This document shows positions 27,739 to 41,535 of a stretch of DNA of 64,000 bases, one piece after another. Position numbers and translations under genes: made by a program. How positions within the stretch are numbered: the stretch's first letter is position 1; every line of letters begins with the position of its first letter. Where the stretch lies: contig CM040446.1 in NCBI GenBank assembly GCA_022749755.1, positions 15,214,367-15,278,366 on the forward strand, given 5' to 3'. The DNA is from Azadirachta indica (taxonomy: Eukaryota > Streptophyta > Magnoliopsida > Sapindales > Meliaceae). Below the pieces are notes generated by a model, which saw only the letters and a program-made list of their open reading frames with translations, was not told where the DNA came from and did no database searches.

Positions 27739-28734
27739 TAATTCAGGGACCTTGTGATATATATAAGCAATTGGCCTGGGCCAAGACCCCCTCAAAAGCC
27801 AAAACTAACCTTTGCTTTATTGACAAACTGCAGAAAGGTAGCTGCATATTGAGAAATTGGTACGCCTAAATCTGTGCCCTTTACATTTCACTGTTCTCAC
27901 CGGTCTCTGTTGTTGTAATCTGGCAATTCTTGCTATAATTCTTTTCTTTTCTTTTCTTTTCTTTTCTTTTCTTTTTTATTTCTTTTTAAATCATTGGTTT
28001 TTCTTGATGTAATTGATTTTTTTCTTACTTCCTTTGTGGAGTATAGGAGGTGGGGTTGGGGGAGTTTCATGTATTTTTGTATTTTTCTTGTTTTTTGGTT
28101 CTTTCGCAATACTTGGGCAATGAATCACACTAAGAGACTTCCTATGTAAGCATGTGTGATTCATTCCTTCAAGACAGGAAAATATGTTCTCAATGCAAAT
28201 TTGGTAGACCATTTAGCTATTGACAATAACATCTGCAGTTCTCACAGATGGCAGTAATATCTCATTTTATATATGAAGTTCCTAAAGAAATTTAACCGTT
28301 GATGATCATCCAAAGAAAGAAAAGAGTTCTGCAAAATCAATTTATCCATAATATTTATAAAGTGGCGGGTTCTAACAACTCGTCCGTAAAAACTTGTCCT
28401 TAGAAGTGTCCCAGTGCGACCATCCAATCAACTATAGCAGTTGTTTCCAATTTTACGCTCATAAACAATATTACAATCATTTATTTCTTTTTATCAATTT
28501 CATAAATTAGTTATACTTGGAGTTGGAGGTGCAAATTTGCTTGGTTACCGTTTCCTACCATCCTGGCTTGCTTTAGCAGGAATCCCATGTTGTGCCTAAT
28601 TATTATAAAACTAGTTTAAGTTGTGCTCTAAAGCCAAAAAAACAGACTACGGTTCAACTACTACCGATTACAAACTAAAAGATGCTATAAACCAAAAAAG
28701 GCAAAACATTGAATTTACAGAATATGTAATTAAT
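27739..28734. other. Convergent 3' regions of DnaJ (+) and SPOC (-) genes
   Basis: The two genes end tail to tail here. The likely DnaJ 3' UTR reaches about 28200 and includes a CTTTT pentanucleotide repeat at 27941-27975. The SPOC gene 3' UTR would begin below 28735. I see no other gene. Confidence 0.5.
27941..27979 (+). repeat. (CTTTT)7 microsatellite
   Basis: Seven perfect CTTTT units followed by a T-run, in the DnaJ 3' UTR. This is a likely length-variable marker. Confidence 0.95.
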
Positions 28735-31700
28735 TCAAAAGCCTCTACTCTTAGGGGCATCTTGCCGCCAAGCGATCCCCGGTTGTCCAGCTCCACCGGG
28801 TCCAGCTGACCCGTAATATTGAACTCCACCCGGTTGAGATGGCTGAACCATGTATGCCCCATGGGTCCAAGAATTTTGTTGTTGAGCTTGCATTACATTC
28901 ATTTGGGGCTGCAAAGTCATTGCTGGCTGACGATACTGTTGATGAGATTGCATCATTCCAACACGTTGATGTTGTTGGTTAACCATGTGGGCTCGCTGAT
29001 AACTATGTACCGGCTGTGGCTGTGGCTGTGACTGAGGATGTGATGGTGCCTGTGGCTGCCACTCTGGAATGTCATCGTCATCATCATTCCATGACTCAGT
29101 CGAAACCCCGACACCCCTTCTGTCCAAAGAGACGGAAGGGTTTGCTTTGGGTTGTCCATATTTATGTATAAGCTCTCTGATTTGATCTACAGGACGAGAT
29201 GGAGTGTGGGCATGCGAGTGAAAAGGGCCCAACCGAGGGGGATTTTGAGTTGAACCACCAGAAAAATTGAACTCGGGAAGGTCATCATCATCCCGGCCAG
29301 CACCAGGGCCAAAACCGGGAGGGACATCGTCATCCTCGTCATCTTCTTCAACAGGTGGTTGAGAATAACCAGGAGGTCTGCTATGAGTCATGGAAGGTTT
29401 TGATGCCATACTCACATTCAAGTTATCCTTATCATGATGATGTCTCCTAGAAGAACTGAAGTGTTTCTTAGAGGAATGCTTATGGTGTGAAGATGAGTTT
29501 GGCGACATTGTGGAAGTTAAATGAGCTTTTTTCCATACAAGAACACCAATTAGACCATTATCAACAGCACTAAATGCATCAAGTTGGTCTTTTGGGAGGA
29601 TCTTGCTGAGCAATTCAATCGTTTTGGAGTGAGGTGGGCAAAAATAAAGTTCAGCGCCTGCAGCAGGCTCAGCAATACCCACTCTTCCATCTGAAACATA
29701 CGATTCAGCAACCTGCTGAAGTAACTTCGCAGTTAACTATCCAAACAATTACAAGCAACAAAATTTGGCCAAAAATATAAGTAAAAAAGTTCACTCACCT
29801 CGGAGAGATTCCTACCATCACTTTTTGGGGAAGCTTCCTTACCAACAAAATGTAAAATCTGCAAAACAACATTAAAAAAAAAGATATCAAAAATAATCCA
29901 CACAAAAAGTAAATTTCATGTGAACAATACCATCATCCATTGTATTAGTAATTAATTTTGAACTTTGCTTGCACGATTTAATAGAGGAGAAAACACGTTC
30001 ATCTAGGCTAAAAACAGAACACCTTTTAATGTATAGTACGGTAATCGTATAATTTTTTGGTCACTTGTTACTGTAATCCTAGCAATCCTGTTCATGTGAA
30101 TGGTAAAATAAACAAATATTTCTTCGTTTGATTTGAAGATCCTTTTGGCTGTGTTAATTGTCACTTGATGAATAACTGTTTAAAGTAGAATGCAGCGCAA
30201 GCTTGAAAGAAGTACGCGATTTTCACCCATTCCCTCCGCCAACTAATTAAAAGATCAAAATTGCAGAAATTTGTTCCCATCTTCTATCCATCCATCAAAA
30301 TTGCGAGATAGCAGCCACAATTGTTGCAAATCCTGAGGAAATGCTTTTTACCTAGTTGATCATATAGGAGGAGCTGCTTCTTTAACCTATAAAATTACTG
30401 TCTAACAACTTTTGACTTCATATTTTTCTTAACCCAGCGCTTAAATAAGTTATCATTAACCTCAACAGCATGTTATCTTCTGCCAGATAAGAAGACCCTA
30501 AATGCAGCAATAGAAAATAAAAAAATGAGGTAGAAGATTTCTTCTTCCTTTTTCCTTTCTTTTAGGTTTGGAAACAGAATAAACACACAGGTCACATATT
30601 TAATACAGTGCAAACAAACTTTTGATACCATTACAGCACGACTTCGGGACATTGGAAGCTCTTGGAGGTATTTCTCAAATGCATCAAGTTTGACTCTCCC
30701 TTTGATCTCCAGGAGGTTGGGCCACTCCTGAGAAACTGCTTTCTCACCACTGAAACAATAAAACCAGATCAGCAAACAACACAGCCAACATATCAAAAAT
30801 TAATTTACTTACCATGTAACTTCGCATTACAGACGTGGGTCATATTAATCATACAAAAATTATACAAAAACTAATCATGAAACTAATCATACAAAAATTA
30901 GTAGTGTCATATGAAGAAGAATGATTCTGTTAGAACTATATCATGAAAGAACTTATCATGTTACAGTGACCCATCTGTTGAAAACTTGAGCTCCTGCAGT
31001 AACGTGGGTTATATTGCCTCTACTATCATTTTGGTCAAGTCCTCACAGCCTCCTCCAACCTGAACAACACTGTCTGCCCTCATAACTTTTTCCATTTTTT
31101 CTGTACATGGGTAACTCATCTTGCGCATTCTTAGCAACCAGGCTCTAAGTAAACAGGTTATCTAGTTTTCATTGGCTATTCACAAATCATTTGCAGAGTT
31201 CACAAAATATTGTTTCTTTACAAAATCTAACTTTGAACCTACCCTTACTCCACTTATTAGCAACCATCGCAAGGTCAAAAGACATAAGAAAATTATAACT
31301 TACAGAAAAACCCCCTTATCAGTTCACAAGTTCACTTACAACTCATAGTTAAAGCCATGCACAATATATTATAAAATCTAAGCCTGTTTAATAATGTTGA
31401 TTGTCTTCAACCACAATAATGCAAAAGAAAAGTAATATATAATGTTGATTACATGCACGTCATGAGGCACACAAACATAAGCTTGACACACACAGTTGTG
31501 TTAGTAGAAAATAATAATTGAAATATGAGAAATGAAATAAAGCTGCTGCGTATCAGATATTTGACGCTTGACATATTGCATGTAGATTTGTGTGTGCAAT
31601 GTGCCATTCTAAACAGACAAAGTATATAATTCAAGACAAAACAATTAATAACTATTAAATAAGAACTAATCTATTTGAAAAATGTTTTAAATAACAAAAT

Positions 31701-33905
31701 GCTCACACACCTTTTAAAGACGCCTATTACTGAGGCCATGGTTGAGATATTGAGCTGAAGTAAGCCATCCCAGACAAGTTCACCCTTCGTTTCAACATCA
31801 GGAGCTGCTTTTTCTGATTTTATGGGATTGTCACTAGGCTTAGTCTCCATATAAGTTTTCATATCCGTTACATCGATGTTGTCATGCTTGGCTGGTGTAG
31901 AATCAGGAGGATCTCGTGGAGTTTGAACAGGATACTTTGCTTCAACACCAACTTCAGCGTCATCCTTGTCGGATATGGGTGTTGATTTTTCTGCATCCCT
32001 GGACAAATCTTCGAATGGAGGCTCTGCATTAAGGGATTCCATGAATTCATCAAGAGAAACAATTGGAGGAAGAAATTCAGCATCTTTCAATTCATTATCA
32101 ACCATCAACCCTTGCATCAAATCAGTTCCTTCACTTGATGGGATGGTAATGGTGCATGCATCTTCCTGGGCTTCAAAATTACTCTTTTTCTCAGCTGTTG
32201 CTTCATTTGACTCCTCCTTCATTCCAGCAGCTTTAGAAGCGGAAGAGGCTTCACCCTCATTGACTTTTTCTGAATTCCGATCAACAGAGCTTGCCCCAAC
32301 AGACACATCCACTGATGCAGTATCAGTTTGTTCAACTTCAACTTGGAACTCACCCTTATGTGTCTTCTTGACCAACCGCCGTATGTCAACCTCTGTATCT
32401 GGCAAAACCACCATTTGGGCCATCTCCTCTGCTTTAGCCATTCTCCACTGAGAGAGCTCCTTTGAAGCAAGTTCCTCTGCAGTCATGGAACATAAACGTT
32501 CTGGGGGAATTTCTCCAGACATAACCCTCCCTCTCAGTTCAGGATTGTTACGATCCTTTAAATTGAACAATAGGGATCTACCCTTTTCTTTATACTTCTT
32601 ATTCACACCTGCAAATAACTTAAAGAGTTCAGCTTCAATTTTAGATGCCAATATTTGTGGAGATTGATTTGGTGGTGGTGGTTGTTCTCCCATGCTTTCA
32701 TCTCCACCCCTTTTCTCGTTTCTCAACTCTCCTTTCTCAGTGGTTTGAATTTCCTTTTTCTCTGCAACCCCTATTTCAGGTTCCAATACCCAAGAGAGCC
32801 CATTTCCCTGCAACAGTTCATCTCTGACAAAAAAGTTGTCGCTGAATGAAACATCCTCATCAGGCAGAAGATTACCATACTGAAAATCTTGCCCATTGCA
32901 TTTTCTGGTCTGGATATCAGCAGATGTAGCAAAATTCTCCTGCGTTCGAGTTTGAGCATCTGGGGACTTTGCAGCAGAAGAACCTTCCTTGGAAGGTAAT
33001 GTTTCCTTGGGCTCCACAGACACAGCTTCAACAGCATCTGATGCAGCAAGTACAGATCCAACAGGTTGACAATTTTCCTGTGTCTTTCCTGGACTACTAG
33101 CAGTCTCATTCCGAAAACCTTTTTCAGCATTTAGAGACTTATCTTGAGAAACCAAAGCCAGTGCAGCTGCCAAATTTTCCCTCATCTTGGACCTCACAGA
33201 TTCAAATGGCTCAGTTTTAACCTTTGCAGATGATTGCATACGAGAATTCTGACTTTTTAGCATTGGATGCTTCTGTGGCCCAGATTTACTGTGAACAGAT
33301 TCCTTTTGCACCACTTTCTTATTTGAGGCTGCCAAATGCTGTGATCCTGGAGAGTTGGGCATGAATTGCACCTGCTGCACAAATCTTTTATCTGGGGCAG
33401 TTACCTGCTGCAACCATGGCCTATGTTCTGCCTGTGCCACCCGCTTGTTGGGCATTGATGGCTTCTGCATTACAGAAGGTTCCATATGTGCCTTTCGCTT
33501 ATTCAGTAATGACAACTGCTGTGATGTTACATTATTTGACGTTGTTCCTAGGTCTCCCAGTTGCCTTCTAGGTAAAAAATACTGTTGCGAAACCATATTA
33601 TATGCTTGTGAATCCATCTGTTCCATCTGCTGGTTTGATATTGGTAATATCTGTGACCCAAGATTATTGGATATTGGCTGCAACAGACCCATTTGCATAT
33701 TTGACATTGACATTTGCTGTGATACAGAATCATTACAGCCTGGTCCCACGGATCCAACTCCCATGTTTGACATTGACATCTGCTGTAATGAACCAGTCCC
33801 CAATCCCATCAATCCAATTTGCATGGATGAGTCCAATTTGGGTTCCAGCTGACTCATTTGGTTGCTTGGTATTGATAACTGCTGTGACACTAGATCGTTT
33901 GACAT
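28735..33905 (-). CDS. TFIIS central domain + SPOC domain nuclear protein
   Basis: Four coding exons, 33905-31711, 30749-30629, 29858-29799 and 29712-28735, in phase; 1117 residues. The N terminus (1-150) is Met/Gln/Ser-rich with degenerate SQQ(L/M)S(I/M)xN repeats. A TFIIS central domain lies near 415-530 (SPQILASKIEAELFKLFAGV through MAKAEEMAQMVVLP). A SPOC domain spans about 705-845 (ELVWDGLLQLNISTMASVIG through NGLIGVLVWKKAHL). The C-terminal third is disordered, with His/Ser, Asp/Glu (EEDDEDDDVPPGFGPGAG) and Gln/Pro-rich tracts. The domain order is that of plant DIDO/Bye1-like proteins (At5g11430, At5g25520, At2g25640), thought to bind RNA polymerase II or its phosphorylated CTD through these domains. 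Unlike Bye1 I see no PHD finger. A leader intron is likely at 33941-34716. The acceptor of the last exon is a NAGNAG, so one Gln may be optional. Confidence 0.92.
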
Positions 33906-36073
33906 GCTAGATCACCAGTGTAAAATACATGCCAAAGAACCTGCAATATGCACATAAAGACACACAAGTTCTCAACTTAGCACAGTTCAAATCATACATA
34001 GGAGGTCCAGATCCCCAGCCATCGGTGAATCAAAAATTAATGATACTTAACAATGCATGCTCTTTTACTTTCAAAATTTTGGGAACACATATAACCCTTC
34101 TCAGGTATAAGAACTATGCAAAATAAACTCCAGATTTCCTGAATTTTGGAGGCATATTACCAAGAACTTCTTATACATTCAACGTTATTTTTAAATATCC
34201 ACACGGGATATGTTTGTAAAAAGAAATCAATTTCAATTATCGAATTTGATGAGTCCTGAAATAATTATCAATCAACAAATGCAATGCCTTCGTGACAAAA
34301 TAAGAAAATGGCATATGGCATAAAGAAATGGCGTATACAAGAAAATAGCACCAAACCAATTTACAAAAAAGAGTCCTGACTAATTAAATACAACAGAGGA
34401 AGTAACAAGTCACTAACCATATCGTAAACGTAGTCATAGACATGCAATAAAGAAAAAGGAAGAGAAAAGAAATTGCTGATTTCACATAAAATAGTTGTGT
34501 AATCCATAAGAAGAAAGAAATTAAATTCATTCAATTGGACATAAACGAAATCAATTTCATCAATTCAAGATAACACCAAAAAAAAAAAAAAAACCTAGTC
34601 AGTACCAGCAGCAAAAAGGGTAAATCCAAAATCAAAGAACACCAATTCGCATATAGAACTTATCCATAGAATAGATCAAGAAATAAAATATGCAAAGAAA
34701 TCGATTCACAACACACCGTTTGAAGTGGAGACGGGTACCCGCACGAACGTACGCCTAATCGGTATTCGGCGGCGGAATCGACAAACTAAGCCGAAGAGAG
34801 AGAGAGCGAGTCGGCTGAATAGATGAGGTTTGGCTGGACTTGGCTCGAGCTTTGTTTGGGCGATAATATAAACCCTAGCAATTTTGATGATCTGATCTAA
34901 AGAGACAATTGCTTTAAGGTACCCGTGTTATCCTCCCGCAGCGTGCTTTCTAGACTCTAGTATAGTTAATACGTGTGGAGAGTTCGCTAGTGCGTCGTGG
35001 GACCTACAGGAAAAACGGTGTCGATATCCGTAATTTCATTGATGGATTGATTTAAAGCCGTCGGATCTCGATGGTTTTCTTCCTAACGTGAAGACATTGA
35101 TAGACATTTAATTTTAACATTGCGTCATGGGTCGCAGATTTATTGGGCTCAGCTGACAAACCATTGGGCTTGGAGAAATCTAATTGATTAAGCTTTACAA
35201 GAGCCCAACTACTGTCTGACTACAGGCCATCTCCATACTATCTCATTAACACGTAAAAAGGGTGCAATAAGAGCGGCGTATTTAGCTGCACTCATCCAGT
35301 ATGGTTTGACAATGTCCATTTCAATTTAGATCTAACTATTGTTAACCTTCGACGACTTCTTAAAAATAAACCTGAACAAGGTCGTGAACGTTATTGTTTT
35401 GGAGACCGTACATTAATAATATGAGGAGAAGGAGTCTTAAGGTGGAAAAGAAATCAAAGTCTTCAATTTAAGATGGGAGGCATCGCCCATATTAGGAGTA
35501 AAAGTTTGAGCAACATTACATGCGCGCAAAAGTTCGAGGAGTAATACATGTGAGTCGATGAAAATTTTAAATAAATTTTTAATATAATATCAATAATTTA
35601 TACATACAATATATAACATTAAAAAAAAAAATGGTACTTTTTTTTTTAAATATTATAGGATCTGCTCGATATGTAATTAGAATAATATAATTCTTTATAT
35701 TTTAAAAAAGTATAGGTTCATAAAATCGGCAAATCAGATGCTAGCTCTCACAATATTGTACTTCATTTGTATAATTTAATATTATAAGGAAACATCTCTT
35801 TTATATATTTTTCTATAACGTTGATACACAAATATTTTCCACCCTAAACGCGGCACATCCGAGATTTACATGGCCACCGTATATATAACAGTGCTTAATC
35901 AAAGGCAAAATGCTTTCAAATCTTTGGAAGGGCCAAGCTACATCTCAGCCAAGAAAATAAAATGGATGAGCTTGGCCAATCATCCAAAACATAAAAGAAC
36001 GAATTCTCAAGCTTTTATAACTAGCAGATCATGCATATACAATAGAAGGAAGAAGGCTATTTATGTTATTACA
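33906..36073 (-). promoter_or_regulatory. SPOC gene leader/promoter and downstream flank of RING gene
   Basis: On the minus strand an acceptor (catattgcag) opens a leader exon at 33940, and a donor (AAACG then gtgtgt) closes one at 34717, which implies a 776-bp leader intron. The first exon is GA/CT-rich (34795-34812). An AAACCCTA telo-box-like motif lies at about 34870. From 35100 to 36073 the DNA is AT-rich and ends in the 3' flank of the RING gene. There is no additional gene. Confidence 0.45.
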
Positions 36074-38561
36074 TCAACCAACGGTGCTTATCAAGCCATT
36101 GTTGCCCCTTCGTTCACCCCTTCGTTGGCTGTCATTTGCCCCGGAGATTGAACCCAAAATGCTGGCACTTGCCCCTGAGATGGAACCCAAAACAGTCTCA
36201 CCAACCTCACACTTGCACAGAGGACACGAGGCATTAATCTTCAGCCACTTATCCACACACTCCTTGTGGAAAAAATGAGAACACGGCAACTCTCTCAGCT
36301 CATCGTTGTTTGCATATTTTGCCAAACAAATGCAGCAAACCTGTACCCAGACAAACAATATATCAATATAATCAACAACAACAAGATTGACAACATAACA
36401 ATAAAATTAGAAACTTTAATAGATGTATAAGCAAAAATGGGATTTGAAGTGTTTGTATGCCTGTGCCCAACATGCATGATTATGAATGACTTGAATTTTC
36501 AATAATTGGCCCAGTTCATTGCTATTCAGTTTACAAATTCATCCTCATCATATGCAAAATGCAATTCTGTTTTGGAGAGAGAAAAACGGACAACCAGAAG
36601 GCAGAAAATTTCTTGATGATGATGATGTTTAGTATCTGTGAGGAACAACTAATCAACAATGTCCAAGACCAAAAATCTGAACCATGAGTAAAACCAGCTA
36701 ATACTTACTGCATCTTCGCCAGAAATAACACGCTCCTTTTCTGTTCCAGCACCCACAACACCTCCTTCACCAACACCTACGCTATTATCACTGCTTCTAG
36801 TTTTCTTCAACTTAAACTTGTATGTCGGTAAAGCATCTATTGATTCTGTTGTGGCTCCTCTGGTCTGTGCCAGATCCTCTCTTAACCCAAGTATGGAAAC
36901 TATACAAGGCAGGCAGCAACAAATCGTTGCACATAGAATGAAGGGCATAGCATATCCAATACAGCTAATAGCAAGAAACACTATACATAACCTACAAAGC
37001 ATTAAAGAGGAAAAACAGCATTAACTCTGAGAAAGGCAGAATTTGGAAAGAGTAAATGGGATAAATGCCCACGTGAAGTACCTGTACAAATTAGGAGCAT
37101 CAGAGACAGATGAATGCCCACCAAATATCCACACATTGCCAACCACAAACCAAACAGCAAAGAAGCAGTCCAATGCCATTTTGAAGTATTCCACCAACAC
37201 CTTGAATCTGTTGACAGAAATTAACTAATTCATCAAATAATGAGCAAGTAGAGCTCTTACCGGCACAAAAAGAAAAATGAAACAGAATACAAAAATGCAT
37301 GACATAAGAAGCAGAATTACAATATGCTGTAAAATCATTGAAAGTAAAATTTATGAAGAAAAACTTATCCAATCGTGTAGTTAGAAAATGATTATTGATC
37401 GAACAATGGAAATATTTTCCTTGTTACAGGTCACAAAGGGTAAGTTGATTATACATGAAAACAGTAAACTTCTTATGGAATCATCTCGTTCTTGTGTGAT
37501 CACAAGCCGGCAACTGAAAACAGTAGACCAATTTATCAAGCCAACAACAAGGAGATGTGGGTGAAAAGAATGAACAATCAATCAAATGAGATATTGGAAA
37601 ATGAAAGAACATAGAATCTGAAATAGTCTAGACATGTTGACATTGTGCTACATCAGATACACAAGCACACTACACTACAACTCATCTTTTTCCGAAACCT
37701 AGGTCTGCATTCTCAGTCATAATCCTCCAAAGAGACTAGCATCTACTACTCTCAACCATAAGGGGCTTCAAATGTTAAGCAGGAGAAACAACTATAATAA
37801 ACAAACAAACTGTTTCAAAAGGCTTTAGTCATCAATGTGATTGGACAGATGGAAAAAAGAGAGAAGATAAGCTTGCCCCAACAAGTATTCTAAGATTCAT
37901 ACCTTGCACTCATTACTCCTGTAGTTTGTCCACCTCTATGGGATGTAACAGGAGCCCGCTGATCTTCCCCTTCTGAAGTCCTAGGGACAGAAATAGAAAA
38001 AGGTGCAGCAGGGGCATTTATGCGAGATGAACTGTTACGAGGTTGCCCAGAGTCTGTTTCTGAAACCAGGTTACTTTGCCGATAACGCCAATATAGAAGA
38101 GGAAGAGTTGCAACACATCCAGATGCATAACCCACAATCCATTCAAACAGAGGTGCACGTGGATGCTCATGTCTTGACACTGATAAAACAACAATAGCCG
38201 CAACAATCTGGCTCAATGTGAGAACTAGTTCAATAGAGATCCATAGACCAGAATTTAACGGACTTCTGCGACGTCGGGTGTCCCCTCTCCTCGTAAATGT
38301 GACATTCCTGGGGTTTGATCCAGTGGAAGAAGTTGATGGTTGGGTAGTGGGAGTTCTTGCATTACCCGAAGATCTGTCTTCACGCTGTGCAGAATCTAAG
38401 CCATTAGAAGTTCTATCATGAGATGAAAGAGATGAAGAAGCATCAGTACTTGGTATGTTGATAATATGCTCGTTATTGTTAACGTTCTCTGGCCGCTCCA
38501 TTAACAATGGGCAAGTGTCTGTTTCAATTTCAGTATGTAGTTCCACAGAGGGAACGTCCAT
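36074..38561 (-). CDS. Multi-pass membrane RING-H2 E3 ubiquitin ligase (At1g12760/At4g11680 type)
   Basis: Four exons, 38561-37903, 37207-37082, 36991-36709 and 36340-36074, in phase; 444 residues. A disordered Ser/Thr/Arg N-terminal region (1-105) precedes hydrophobic segments: [20 protein letters not shown], then a second at [20 protein letters not shown], a third at [16 protein letters not shown], and a long cysteine-rich one starting [17 protein letters not shown]. The C-terminal RING-H2 finger reads CCICLAKY, then [15 protein letters not shown], then CPLC; all eight ligands (C3H2C3) are present. Such proteins transfer ubiquitin from an E2 at a membrane; the membrane and substrate are unknown. 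After the RING a 10-residue unit ([10 protein letters not shown] / [10 protein letters not shown]) is repeated. A leader intron probably runs from 39800 down to just before the ATG. Arabidopsis relatives are 380-410 residues; the extra length is in the disordered N terminus. Confidence 0.9.
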
Positions 38562-41535
38562 CTAAGTTCACCAACACAATTGGAAATAGTGAAAGCATAG
38601 AATGACAAGACAATATACTGACTTTTACCCAACTTCTGAGTTGTTGTCAGGCAAACTTCACTTTCTACCAAAGATTCTTCAATCTGTATTTACAAACTTA
38701 AATAACTTGGCACCACAAGTCGTGGACGATAACCAACCTGCATACTGTTAAACAATAAAACATACCAAAATCAGGTTCAGAATCAAATTCATTTTCCATC
38801 TCAAAATATGAGCACACATTTTCTCTCAGAAAGGCAAGAAAATCACAAGCAGATCGTAATTTTAATCTGAAGTTCTTCATGACTTGAGTGCCAGAAAAAT
38901 ATACATCCACTAAGTCAGTAAAAGTACATGAGTTACCCAAAACTCCTTAAAGCAGATATAATTTGTTAAAACAAAAACAAACTTAAACATGAAACTGAAA
39001 ATGCAATTTGTTATGTTCCTTGGTTTTTCCAGAAACCAAAACATCTAAAGTGGATATAATTTGACAAAATTTACAGTAGACCACAATGACTTCTCTACCA
39101 TCAGGTCAGAAATTCACACATAACTCACTATCAGAACTAATTTTACTTATAAGATTCATTCAACTTACTGATCAGTTCATGATAATTTCAAAGAAAATTA
39201 AGCAAATTTGAACTAGGAACCCTTTCACAGAAGTCGTTCTCATTTTCTTGATCATAAAAGAGACTTGATTCAACCAAGCTAAACACTCTTTAAGGCTTCA
39301 ATTTCCAAAGATAACAAAAGTTTTCACAGTTCAAAATCCTGTTTCTTTTTTCTCCTATCCTCATGAGAAACAAAACAAGGCGATATAAACTCAATTATAT
39401 TCCCAATGATGAAAAACTAAACAATTTTAGCAATAAAAAGCGCTAAATGATTTATAAAGTTTAAAAGGTTACAGCATAAACTCACAAAATGCAGCCTCAC
39501 ATAGTTGCATTAGTGAATAATACCAAGCAGTTCAAACACCAACGCAAATATAGAAAGAAATTGAAACCCTTAAACCTCTTTAAAAGCTAGATTTTTTATA
39601 ATATTGGCGATTAAAAATTCGAATAATTTACTCGCAATAATTAGGTAATTTCAAATTCAGTCCTCCAAAGATGGGAGAATCAAAGAAACCCTAACGTTAA
39701 CTAATTTCGAAAAGACGATCGATCAATCAAACAAATAGATAGCAAAAGAAATTCATCATTAAATACTACGAATTCAGAAGAGAGAGAGAGACTACCGTAC
39801 CAAATTGCTAAACCCGCAGTGAAGAAAGGGGATTGGAGCCTAGTTGAGAAAAATATGGGAGACGGTGTAACGGTGTCGTTTCTGCTGGAGGGACTTTCGT
39901 GTTATTTATTTTTCCGTTTTATTTGTATTGTCGCCTTCTTTATATTGGGGGATCAAGCGTCAGCTTTCGACTACCATTTGCTTCGCCGCGTGGTCTGAGA
40001 ATATACTTGAATTTGTGTATGTGTACTAACTACAAATCATCACAGTTCACTCTATCTATACAAAATGGTAATTATCAATTAAGTGTACAAAAGTTTTTAA
40101 AAATAACTAAATTAATTCATAAATTTATTTTGTCCTCCTATCATTCAATTTAAAAAGAAGGCTTAGATCACGTGTTTACTTAATCAATTCTAATTATATA
40201 CATACTTATTTAAAAACTATAACTTTTATCTCAATTGAAATAAAAAAATTGTGTTTAAGACAATAACATTATTCTGTCAAACTTTTTAGTAAAATCTAAA
40301 AAATAAATTAGAAGATTAAAATAATTTTATTTGTAAAAAGTATTATGTAAAAATTTTCATTTTTTTGGAAAAATCACACTGAAAACAGTGTGATATATTT
40401 TTATATACATACTTCTAATTTTTATTCATAACAGGAATGAATGTGAAACAAGTAGTAAATTTGTGAAACTATTTGTTATTTTAACTAATTAAAAGGATTA
40501 ATTTGTTAATTTTTTTAAGATATACCCTGACTTTTTCTCAAAACAGTAAATACACCCTAGATTTATTCTCTTCACTTTTCAGAAAATAAAAAGATACTTT
40601 TAACTTCGGAAGATTTAAATCGCATTAAGATATTTTTATTTTAGTAACTATATTTAGATAAAATAATAAAATATGATATAAGTTTCTTATAATTAACAGT
40701 TTACTCCAGAATTTGGAAATCAGATACATAGGCAAGGTTCTTTCGAGATTTTTTTTTTAATTTTGCCAAGTCAGCGTACGAATATGGAGATAACAAGCTC
40801 ACATTGCCCCACTTGGCGTGGCAACTTTTGTCTACTTTATCAAATTTACAGTTTCATCTTCATCACGACATTGACGAACTACTACACTGATCACCACCGA
40901 ACATTCTAAAATTATTCTAATTGTGTAATCAATGATGAAATATAGAAGATCCCCTTTAAGATCAAAAAACTCCATCGAATTGAGTATGATATTATTGCAA
41001 ATGCACATGATACCCCTTTTTAAAGTCTAGTTAGCTTCTAGAATCTATTTCTTCTGAATTCATTAGATTCTTGTAATGACAAGGTAGCAGGAATATACTC
41101 GCTCCTCCAAATCCAAGATGATGCCTTGAAGTTGAAGCAACCACTCAGAACCATTAAAGAAGATGAAATAATGCAATTTCATTCACCATCTTCTGCTAGA
41201 ATGTGATCAGATAGTGCAGGAAATAAGCCCAAATCTTTAATAACAGTTGTATTCAGACATACATGCGAGCTTATTTCCTGCACTAATTGCTGTTGCAGCT
41301 GAATGGTACATAAAATTTCCGAGGAAGCATTGATCAACCCAATCAGAAGCAAAAGGCAGATAGAAGATTAGAAAACAAACTTACAACAACCAGCTGTCCC
41401 AGGACCATACAAAAAGGAAATCCCACCAACCTAAATAACAGCCATTTTGCATACATTTTTCTTCCCGGGTTTCCCACCCCCACAAAAGGCAGGGAAAGAG
41501 GAGGAAAATTCGGAACAAAAGTTACAAAATGGAGG
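38562..41535 (-). other. RING gene leader/promoter and PP2A gene 3' region
   Basis: The RING gene first exon probably ends at 39801 (TTTG then gtacgg), so most of 38562-39800 would be a leader intron without coding signal. A telo-box (AAACCCTAA) lies at 39686-39694, within it. From 39900 to 40750 the DNA is AT-rich and holds a short palindrome (cacactgaaaacagtgtg, 40376-40393). From about 41300 the sequence is the probable 3' UTR of the PP2A gene; a long inverted repeat sits at 41212-41285. Confidence 0.45.
41212..41285. repeat. Perfect 17-bp inverted repeat, 40-bp loop
   Basis: The arm 41212-41228 (tagtgcaggaaataagc) is the exact reverse complement of 41269-41285. The sequence lies just beyond the PP2A B' stop codon, in its 3' UTR or flank. 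It could be a transcript hairpin or the remnant ends of a small inverted-repeat element. Confidence 0.92.
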
